DNA of 6,739 bases, taken from positions 5,404 through 12,142 of the forward strand of contig NZ_LATL02000116.1 in NCBI RefSeq assembly GCF_000972705.2, written 5' to 3'. Both the position numbers and the translations under genes were made by a program. The stretch is from Limnoraphis robusta CS-951 (GTDB lineage Bacteria > Cyanobacteriota > Cyanobacteriia > Cyanobacteriales > Microcoleaceae). Shown here piece by piece: positions 1 through 4,628 of the stretch; the stretch's first letter is position 1, and the number at the start of each line of letters is the position of its first letter. The notes under the pieces were generated by a model. It ran no database searches. It was not told the origin of the DNA and saw nothing but the letters and a program-made list of their open reading frames with translations.

Positions 1-411
1 AAGTTTCCATCCGCTCTGTTTGTATTCAACCGAGCGAGAATTATTCTTGAATCTTGGATAACCTGCTTGGTTCGCATAATCTCGCTGTACAACGGCGAGT
101 TGCGAATCCGCTTTTTTGCCGGGTATTTTCTCTCTTGGTGCGCGTTTCTTGCAGTTATCAAAGAACCTAGCAATAGCTGACCAACACCGTTCTACAGATG
201 CCTGACAAGCGTGTGAATTCAAGTCTCTGACAAAAGGGTACATAGCTCGGAGTTCAGTGTTATATCGATACAACTCTTTTCTTCCGAGTCCACGATTATC
301 CATCCAATACCGCAAGCAAGAATTCCGAACAAACTGAGATGTTTGGATGGCTTCATCGATTGCTTTATATTGATACGCTTTTCCTTTTGCTTTAAATTCG
401 TAGACGATCAT
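1..411 (-). CDS. tnpB: TnpB-type RNA-guided nuclease of an IS200/IS605 element, N-terminal 137 residues (truncated by window edge)
   Basis: Reading leftward from an ATG at 411-409, the frame is open to the window edge. It gives MIVYEFKAKGKAYQYKAIDE and later SVEYKQSGWKL, which I recognise as the N-terminus of cyanobacterial TnpB (OrfB) proteins. The family is made of RNA-guided DNA nucleases carried by IS200/IS605 elements. The RuvC catalytic residues and zinc finger lie further downstream and outside the window, so activity cannot be judged. The helical part (about residues 15-90: AIQTSQFVRNSCLRYWMD, ASVERCWSAIARFFDNCKK) and the GYPRFK motif are in the expected order. Between KIPGKK and GYPRFK there are about 16 residues (101-116, ADSQLAVVQRDYANQA) that relatives I remember lack, and their DNA is palindromic. 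No Shine-Dalgarno sequence is visible. No tnpA transposase lies in the visible part, so the element could be a tnpB-only type or have tnpA beyond the edge. Confidence 0.85.
   Translation of the reverse strand, partial: MIVYEFKAKGKAYQYKAIDEAIQTSQFVRNSCLRYWMDNRGLGRKELYRYNTELRAMYPFVRDLNSHACQASVERCWSAIARFFDNCKKRAPREKIPGKKADSQLAVVQRDYANQAGYPRFKNNSRSVEYKQSGWKL
65..111. repeat. Imperfect palindrome inside tnpB, apparent in-frame insertion
   Basis: Paired arms on the plus strand are GC (65-66)/GC (110-111), GG (69-70)/CC (108-109), TTCGCA (71-76)/TGCGAA (101-106) and CTCGC (81-85)/GCGAG (95-99), around a nine-base loop. This makes 15 pairs with small bulges. The block 64-111 is 48 bp, a multiple of three, and encodes exactly the residues that appear extra in this TnpB (101-116). 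The pairing is seen directly. That it is an inserted element is inferred from remembered family consensus. Confidence 0.6.
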
Positions 412-437
412 TGACACTGGCTTGCTTGGCGTATAAT
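411..437 (+). promoter_or_regulatory. Candidate promoter pointing out of the tnpB element toward the CHAT gene
   Basis: TTGACA at 411-416 is followed after 15 bp by TATAAT at 432-437, or after 17 bp by TAATAT at 434-439. Both hexamers match the sigma-70 consensus, though the spacing to the perfect -10 is short. It would transcribe rightward into the CHAT gene through a hairpin followed by seven T at 493-516. Prediction only. Confidence 0.35.
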
Positions 438-440
438 ATT

Positions 441-449
441 ATCATACCA
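441..449 (-). promoter_or_regulatory. Candidate extended -10 of tnpB
   Basis: On the minus strand TGGTATGAT (449 to 441) is an extended -10 of the form TGnTATAAT with one mismatch. It would start transcription about 20-25 bases before the tnpB ATG. No good -35 is visible, which is tolerable for an extended -10. It overlaps the region of the rightward candidate promoter, so the two would be divergent. Confidence 0.3.
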
Positions 450-479
450 CATAGATGCTATATGCAGAAAGTAAGTTAA

Positions 480-519
480 CCCTCGTAAACGACGGGGCTT
501 GCATCCCGATTTTTTTCGG
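480..519. repeat. Hairpin cluster at the probable end of the tnpB element
   Basis: Three mutually exclusive stems overlap here: CCTCGT (481-486) with ACGGGG (492-497, one G-U pair); CGGG (493-496) with CCCG (505-508), followed by seven T (510-516), which looks like a weak rightward terminator; and CCGA (506-509) with TCGG (516-519). IS200/IS605 elements end in subterminal hairpins rather than inverted repeats, so this is a reasonable left end. The exact boundary with host DNA cannot be set without an empty site. Confidence 0.45.
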
Positions 520-543
520 TCAACCCTTTCTCATCTGAGTGCA

Positions 544-1974
544 ATGATCAAACTCATAAGACACCAGATACAGGTGTTTCTAGCATTAACCCTAAGCGTA
601 ATTCGTATCCGGCTGTTTCGGTACAACAGTCGGTTAGTCGTTTTGTCTTTGATGATTTCAGGTGTGTTGTTAGCCGTTCTTTCTCAAGCTACATTTTCTC
701 AAGAAAATCCTCAAAATGTCAATTGGTCAGAGCAAGTAACAAGCCTGGAGGAAACTTGGGAGAAACAATACGAAGATTATTTTAACCGCAATTTGGCAGA
801 AGTAACGCTCAAAGCCGATGATATTGCCAAAATTCTTTCTCGTATCGCTAGTCAAACGGGAAGCAAACCTGCTATTTTATGGGTTGCCCCTCAAGCAGAT
901 TATCTGAAATTAATTTTATTGACTCCCGATGGTGAAGCAACAGGTGATTTGATTTCAGAAGCAGATCACATAACTCTCATAAAACAAGTTCAGCGACTCT
1001 ATCTAGAAGTCACGAACCCGAGAAGAATTGGCACTACTTCCTATCTTAAACCCGCTCAACAATTGTATCAATGGATTGTTAAACCGTTTGAGGCGACATT
1101 GGCGGAAAAAGACATTGATATCTTGCTTTTCTGTACAGGGCCAGGTTTACGAACCTTACCCCTGGGCGTTTTGCATGACGGAAAACAGTTTTTAGTTGAA
1201 AAATACAGTCCGACTCGTATTCCGGCATTTAATCTGTTAATTGACACCAATTATGGTAATATAAAAGCCGCCCAGGTGTTGGCGATGGGAGTATCTGAAT
1301 TTGCCGATCAAAACCCGCTTCCGGCGGTACCTGTAGAATTATCAACGATTATTAAACCCGGTGCGGGGGAGCGATCGCCACTTTCAAATCTATTGGGACA
1401 ATGGCCGGGAAAATCTTTTCTCAACCAAGTGTCCACCTTGCAAAATTTAGAAACTCAACTGGCTTCTAATTCCTTTGGAATTATTCATCTAGCGACTCAT
1501 GCCCAGTTTAAATCAGGAGAACCGCAAAATTCCTATATTCAACTGTGGGATACTCAACTGCGGTTAAATCAAATGCAGGAAATGCGCTGGAATAAGCCGC
1601 CTGCGGAGTTGTTGGTGTTGAGTGCTTGTCAAACTGCGGTTGGAGATCAAGATGTAGAATTGGGGTTTGCGGGGTTAGCCATTCAGTCGGGAGTGAAGTC
1701 GGCTTTAGCGAGTTTGTGGTATATTAGCGATCGCGGTACCCTAGCTTTGATGAGTGAATTTTATCAACAGTTGAAAACAGCTTCAACGAAAGCAGAAGCC
1801 CTTCAAAAAGCACAAGTTGCCATGATTCAGGGTAAAGTCCGTTTACAACAAGGTGAATTATTGATTTCTCGAGGCGAGGTTGCTTTACCTCCGAGTTTAG
1901 TTTCTAATACAGAAGAAGACTTGTCTCATCCTTACTATTGGTCTGGGTTTACTTTGATTGGAAATCCTTGGTAG
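544..1974 (+). CDS. CHAT-domain (caspase-like) protein with N-terminal membrane or signal segment
   Basis: This 476-residue protein belongs to the CHAT family (caspase HetF-associated with TPRs), whose members are His/Cys proteases of clan CD. Residues 29-46 form a hydrophobic segment (VVLSLMISGVLLAVL) ending in SQATFSQ, suggesting a membrane anchor or signal peptide. Residues 60-100 are helical and charged. The CHAT domain fills about 110-476. The catalytic pair is visible: His319 in IIHLATHAQF and Cys362 in LLVLSACQTA. The family end motif HPYYWSGFTLIGNPW is intact. Many cyanobacterial CHAT proteins carry long TPR arrays; none is present here, so this is a short form. I chose ATG 544. The frame is open back to a TTG at 499, but that would lie inside the element-end hairpins. 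No strong ribosome site precedes either start, and ATG 652 is also possible. The substrate is unknown. It stands alone, next to the tnpB element. Confidence 0.85.
   Translation: MIKLIRHQIQVFLALTLSVIRIRLFRYNSRLVVLSLMISGVLLAVLSQATFSQENPQNVNWSEQVTSLEETWEKQYEDYFNRNLAEVTLKADDIAKILSRIASQTGSKPAILWVAPQADYLKLILLTPDGEATGDLISEADHITLIKQVQRLYLEVTNPRRIGTTSYLKPAQQLYQWIVKPFEATLAEKDIDILLFCTGPGLRTLPLGVLHDGKQFLVEKYSPTRIPAFNLLIDTNYGNIKAAQVLAMGVSEFADQNPLPAVPVELSTIIKPGAGERSPLSNLLGQWPGKSFLNQVSTLQNLETQLASNSFGIIHLATHAQFKSGEPQNSYIQLWDTQLRLNQMQEMRWNKPPAELLVLSACQTAVGDQDVELGFAGLAIQSGVKSALASLWYISDRGTLALMSEFYQQLKTASTKAEALQKAQVAMIQGKVRLQQGELLISRGEVALPPSLVSNTEEDLSHPYYWSGFTLIGNPW
1371..1378. repeat. HIP1 octamer (first of five)
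   Basis: GCGATCGC, the highly iterated palindrome of cyanobacterial genomes, occurs at 1371-1378 and 1727-1734 (CHAT gene), 2424-2431 (hpf), and 3423-3430 and 3579-3586 (lipB). All are inside genes. About 0.1 copy would be expected by chance in this length with even base use. None is in tnpB, the pentapeptide gene or the 579-residue gene; the last two have only the seven-base GCGATCG. Confidence 0.9.
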
Positions 1975-1987
1975 GACAGACTCGCTT

Positions 1988-2056
1988 AGAAACCCGGTTT
2001 TTCATTGGTAATTCAAGGCTGAAATCTTGAAATTTCTAGCAAGAAACTGGGGTTTT
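1988..2056. repeat. Nested imperfect palindrome in the convergent gap
   Basis: AGAAACCCGGTTTTT (1988-2002) and AGAAACTGGGGTTTT (2042-2056) can pair imperfectly with each other. Each is close to the self-complementary form AGAAACC/GGTTTCT. Between them TTCAAG (2012-2017) pairs perfectly with CTTGAA (2026-2031). The outer motif resembles an intergenic repeat I remember as common in filamentous cyanobacteria. That it is dispersed in this genome is inference. Confidence 0.5.
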
Positions 2057-2066
2057 ACAGAAGTCT

Positions 2067-2099
2067 AAAAAAATAGAGATGTTAACAGTAACATCTCTA
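2067..2099 (-). terminator. Rho-independent terminator of lrtA/hpf
   Basis: A perfect 11-bp stem (TAGAGATGTTA 2074-2084 with TAACATCTCTA 2089-2099) closes a four-base loop. On the minus strand it is followed by seven T (A run at 2067-2073). It lies about 60 bases after the lrtA stop. In the plus direction no T run follows, so it should act mainly on the minus strand, although the stem could also protect a CHAT transcript. Confidence 0.85.
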
Positions 2100-2114
2100 C
2101 AGGAATATTTAATC

Positions 2115-2144
2115 TTGAGGGCTTGTCAAATCTCAAACCCTCAA
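2115..2144. other. Second stem in the lrtA 3' untranslated region
   Basis: TTGAGGG (2115-2121) pairs perfectly with CCCTCAA (2138-2144) over a 16-base loop. It lies between the lrtA stop and its terminator. No T run follows, so it is not itself a terminator. It could be a transcript-stability element. Function not known. Confidence 0.35.
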
Positions 2145-2159
2145 AGGATAAACTAATAG

Positions 2160-2798
2160 CTAGACAGGCGACTTTTGGGGTAAAACCTGGCTGCTCTGAG
2201 ATGATTTTCCGTTGGTATTACCGTTATTATTGCGGGGTAGGATTAACCCATAACCTCCATGATGAACACGTTTGTAAATGACGTTTAGTTCTCCGCTATC
2301 GGCGTTGCAAAACACATAAAAATCGTGATCGATCAGTTGCAATTGTTCCAGGGCATCTTGAACGCTCATCGGTGGCATTGCAAAATATTTGGTTCGGACT
2401 ACCTCTTCGGGAAGTTCCGGTTGGCGATCGCCAATTAGATCTTCAACCACAGGCTGAGTTTCTACCACTTCCCCGAGTTTAGGCGGATGGAGGTGTTTTC
2501 CTTGGCGTTTTTCTTTAAACTTACCCAGTTGGCGAGCGATTTTATCAGCAACGAGGTCAACACTCGCATACAGATTTTCACTACTTTCTTGGGCGCGAAT
2601 CACCGTTCCATTTGCATAAATTGTGACTTCGGCAGTTTGCTTTGGATTTATCCGAGGGTTACGAGCAATTGATAAGTGAACATCCACTTCGTTCGTAAGT
2701 TGCTGATAGTGGCTGACGGCCTTAGAAATTTTTTGATGGACATACTCGTGAATAGCTTCTGTAATTTCAAGATTTTTACCCTGGATCACAAGCTTCAT
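2160..2798 (-). CDS. hpf: Long-form ribosome hibernation promoting factor (light-repressed protein A)
   Basis: The 212-residue protein has the two-domain layout of long HPF, called LrtA in cyanobacteria. The N-terminal ribosome-binding domain spans about 1-98 ([20 protein letters not shown], then the [27 protein letters not shown] strands and basic [11 protein letters not shown]). A variable linker covers about 99-132. The C-terminal dimerisation domain spans about 133-188 ([54 protein letters not shown]). The last 24 residues are an Asn/Ser/Gln-rich tail. Long HPF inactivates 70S ribosomes and joins them into 100S dimers through the C-terminal domain in stationary phase or darkness. The ATG at 2798 is supported by a strong Shine-Dalgarno sequence. 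The gene is monocistronic, divergent from lipB, with a clear terminator. In Synechococcus PCC 7002, lrtA is dark-induced, with a long leader affecting mRNA stability; the same here is inference. Confidence 0.95.
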   Translation of the reverse strand: MKLVIQGKNLEITEAIHEYVHQKISKAVSHYQQLTNEVDVHLSIARNPRINPKQTAEVTIYANGTVIRAQESSENLYASVDLVADKIARQLGKFKEKRQGKHLHPPKLGEVVETQPVVEDLIGDRQPELPEEVVRTKYFAMPPMSVQDALEQLQLIDHDFYVFCNADSGELNVIYKRVHHGGYGLILPRNNNGNTNGKSSQSSQVLPQKSPV

Positions 2799-2802
2799 AA
2801 AG

Positions 2803-2811
2803 CTCCCTCCC
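2803..2811 (-). promoter_or_regulatory. Shine-Dalgarno sequence of lrtA/hpf
   Basis: Minus strand GGGAGGGAG ends four bases before the ATG; its central GGAGG is at a normal distance. It is the only near-perfect ribosome site at normal spacing in the window, and it fixes the hpf start. It suggests high translation capacity. Confidence 0.8.
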
Positions 2812-2915
2812 GCTCATAATGTGGGCATAAACTCACCTTAACACTTTGGATTTGAGATAGATTACCCCTTCAAAATCTGTTGCATCCCTTGACAATTCTT
2901 GATGATTTTAGGGTA

Positions 2916-2930
2916 AAGTTATGTTAACTT
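2916..2930. promoter_or_regulatory. Dyad symmetry in the hpf-lipB divergent region (operator-like)
   Basis: AAGTTA (2916-2921) and TAACTT (2925-2930) form a perfect 6+3+6 inverted repeat in the 233-bp gap between divergent genes. Just upstream, TTGACA (2889-2894) lies 19 bp before TAAAGT (2914-2919), a weak rightward promoter that the dyad would overlap. A repressor or activator site is possible. No regulator is recognised. I see no convincing promoter for hpf itself. Confidence 0.3.
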
Positions 2931-2996
2931 CCACTTGATTTTTGAGGGGATTTCTAGTACCATCCCAACTTTTTCATCCTCTATGTATTGAGTATC

Positions 2997-3002
2997 TATA
3001 CT
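2997..3002 (+). promoter_or_regulatory. Candidate -10 box of lipB
   Basis: TATACT lies 29 bases before the lipB ATG and would give a leader of about 20-25 bases. No -35 at normal spacing is convincing. A weaker alternative is TTGAGT (2988-2993) with TTAACA (3010-3015), which would give a nearly leaderless transcript. Confidence 0.3.
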
Positions 3003-3031
3003 GATCATATTAACACATACATCTTCTCTAA

Positions 3032-3718
3032 ATGTCTGTTTTGCTTGATCCCCCTCGTCTGAGATGTCTTATTTATAACTTAGGATTAGTCCCTTACAAG
3101 GTCGCTTGGCAGTGGCAGCGAGCGCTCGTACAACAGCATCAACAGTATCCTGACTTCAACGATGTACTTTTGCTATTGGAACATCCCCCCGTCTACACGC
3201 TTGGACAGGGAGCCGATCCCAAGTTCATAAAATTTAACCCAAATCTCAGCAATGTCGAACTCCACCGAGTCGAACGAGGCGGAGAAGTCACCTATCACTG
3301 TCCAGGTCAATTAGTCGGCTATCCCATCCTCAACTTGCGACGACATCAACAAGACTTGCACTGGTATCTACGACAGCTAGAAGAAGTGATTATTCGGGTT
3401 TTAGCCGTCTACGGAGTCAGAGGCGATCGCATTTCCGGCTTAACTGGAGTTTGGGTAGAGGGGAAAAAAGTCGCTGCTATTGGCATAAAAGTCAGTCGTT
3501 GGATCACGATGCACGGTTTCGCCATCAATGTCTGTCCCGACTTAGAGGGATTTGAACAGATTGTCCCTTGTGGAATTCGCGATCGCGCTGTGGCCAGTTT
3601 AATCGAATTTGTGCCAACTATTCAGCTAGAACAAGTCAGAAGCGAAATCAAAACCGCCTTTGCAGAAGTTTTTAGCCTAGAATTGATCAGCGTTGAGGGT
3701 GAACCGAGCTTGCAGTGA
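3032..3718 (+). CDS. lipB: Octanoyltransferase (lipoyl(octanoyl) transferase)
   Basis: LipB moves octanoate from octanoyl-ACP to the lipoyl-domain lysine of pyruvate dehydrogenase-type E2 and GcvH proteins. LipA then inserts sulfur to form lipoate. The 228-residue length is normal. Family motifs are intact: [10 protein letters not shown] (51-60), [12 protein letters not shown] (82-93, with His89), [23 protein letters not shown] (144-166) and [13 protein letters not shown] (170-182). By comparison with the known Lys/Cys dyad, Lys146 and Cys180 should be catalytic. The start at ATG 3032 has no Shine-Dalgarno sequence, but the protein begins at the expected place before the IYNLGLVPY strand. It is divergent from hpf. 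The gene 90 bp downstream on the same strand is unrelated. No terminator is visible after the stop, so readthrough is possible. Two HIP1 sites lie inside the gene. Confidence 0.96.
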   Translation: MSVLLDPPRLRCLIYNLGLVPYKVAWQWQRALVQQHQQYPDFNDVLLLLEHPPVYTLGQGADPKFIKFNPNLSNVELHRVERGGEVTYHCPGQLVGYPILNLRRHQQDLHWYLRQLEEVIIRVLAVYGVRGDRISGLTGVWVEGKKVAAIGIKVSRWITMHGFAINVCPDLEGFEQIVPCGIRDRAVASLIEFVPTIQLEQVRSEIKTAFAEVFSLELISVEGEPSLQ

Positions 3719-3808
3719 AGCTATTGTTGCAAAGTTCTGATAAATGCCAGCACAATTGGCGACTGAATAATTTAAGATGGCGACAGTAGCCTTCAACTCA
3801 TCTGTCTT

Positions 3809-4576
3809 ATGAACTTCAGAATTCTTATTACCTTGATGGTGTTGAGTACAATTAGCTTTGTTCAACCGATCCGAGCGGAGAACATAGAACATACTCGCCA
3901 ACTTCTAACCAGTAAACAATGTCCGAATTGCAATCTTGCAGGTGCAGGTTTGGTTTTAGCTGATTTAGTCGGCGCTGATTTAGTCGGCGCCAATCTCACA
4001 GGCGCCAATCTCAGTCGAGCAAATTTGACAGGGGCTAATCTTCAAGGAGCGAATCTGACTGGAGCAAGTTTACATGGTGCTAATTTAACTGGAGCGAATT
4101 TAGCCGGAGCGAATCTTAACGGAACCGATCTGCGAGGGGCTTATTTGATGAATGCCGTTTTGACGATGAGCAACATCAAGGATGCTCAATTAGTGGGTGT
4201 CATTGGAATGCCAACGAATACCGGAAATGCAGAAGATTATTACTATTGGGGAGTCCAAGAAGCTAAAGAAGGTAACTACGTTAATGCGATTGATTTCTAC
4301 ACAGAAGCAATTCGTCTCAAACCGAATTTAGCGGCTGCTTTTTTTGGTCGCAGTATGGCAAAAGCTGATTTAGGAGACTTAGTAGGTGCGATCGAAGATG
4401 CCCGAGCAGCCCAACAATTGTATGAATCTCTCGGATCAGCAGAAGGAAAAGATGTTTCAACTCAGCTTGTTCAAATCCTAGAAAATCAGCAAAACCCTAA
4501 GAAGACTAACAATACTGGTGGATTTCTGGGAACGTTACAACAAGCTGCCCCTTTACTGTTGAGATTATTATTGTAA
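3809..4576 (+). CDS. Exported pentapeptide-repeat protein with C-terminal TPRs
   Basis: The 255-residue protein starts with a likely signal peptide (1-23, MNFRILITLMVLSTISFVQP then IRA before ENIEH), so it is probably periplasmic or secreted. A QLLTSKQCPNC lead-in with Cys38 and Cys41, common at the head of cyanobacterial pentapeptide proteins, follows. About 15 regular A(D/N)LxG-type pentapeptides run from 42 to 116 and degenerate to about 131. They should build a right-handed beta-helix of roughly four coils. Residues 142-209 form two TPR units (YYWGVQEAKEGNYVNAIDFY; AAFFGRSMAKADLGDLVGAI). The C-terminal tail ends in a leucine-rich helix (LLLRLLL). TPRs usually bind proteins; the partner and function are unknown. 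No Shine-Dalgarno sequence or strong promoter is seen in the 90 bp after lipB. The next gene begins 52 bp after its stop. Confidence 0.85.
   Translation: MNFRILITLMVLSTISFVQPIRAENIEHTRQLLTSKQCPNCNLAGAGLVLADLVGADLVGANLTGANLSRANLTGANLQGANLTGASLHGANLTGANLAGANLNGTDLRGAYLMNAVLTMSNIKDAQLVGVIGMPTNTGNAEDYYYWGVQEAKEGNYVNAIDFYTEAIRLKPNLAAAFFGRSMAKADLGDLVGAIEDARAAQQLYESLGSAEGKDVSTQLVQILENQQNPKKTNNTGGFLGTLQQAAPLLLRLLL
3932..4201 (+). repeat. Pentapeptide-encoding 15-bp tandem repeats
   Basis: The DNA for residues 42-131 has a 15-bp period. The closest pair, GATTTAGTCGGCGC at 3962-3975 and 3977-3990, is identical over 14 bases, while other units differ at synonymous positions. This indicates one recent duplication within an older array. 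The second unit overlaps two GGCGCC palindromes (3986-3991 and 4001-4006). Confidence 0.7.
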
Positions 4577-4596
4577 GTCATCGTATCAATCTATCC

Positions 4597-4617
4597 AGGG
4601 AGTCACGAAGGGAGTCA
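4597..4617 (+). promoter_or_regulatory. Duplicated purine-rich ribosome-site-like motif before the 579-residue gene
   Basis: AGGGAGTCA occurs at 4597-4605 and again at 4609-4617, 12 bp apart. The second copy contains a Shine-Dalgarno-like AGGGAG, but 14 bases separate it from the ATG at 4629, longer than usual. It supports this ATG weakly, since no closer in-frame start exists. Confidence 0.4.
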
Positions 4618-4628
4618 AAGCGTTAAAT

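Noticed and set aside
1068..1250. Minus-strand ORF of 60 codons inside the CHAT gene
   Set aside because: It lies wholly inside a well-supported CHAT coding region, with no ribosome site or family match.
2018..2025. AAGGCTGAAATC shared at 2016-2025 vicinity and 6460-6470 vicinity as a dispersed repeat
   Set aside because: Only about 12 bases match, with no similarity in the flanks; chance is the simpler explanation.
2487..2672. Plus-strand ORF of 61 codons inside hpf
   Set aside because: It is fully antisense to the N-terminal domain of hpf, with no independent support.
3746..3760. GCCA/TGGC hairpin after lipB as a terminator
   Set aside because: The stem is only four pairs and no T run follows on either strand.
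3677..3901. Minus-strand ORF of 74 codons between lipB and the pentapeptide gene
   Set aside because: It overlaps the lipB 3' end and the signal peptide region of the next gene, has no ribosome site and shows no recognisable domain.
3932..4201. Tandem repeats as a CRISPR array
   Set aside because: The 15-bp period is in frame and encodes regular pentapeptides; there are no spacers.
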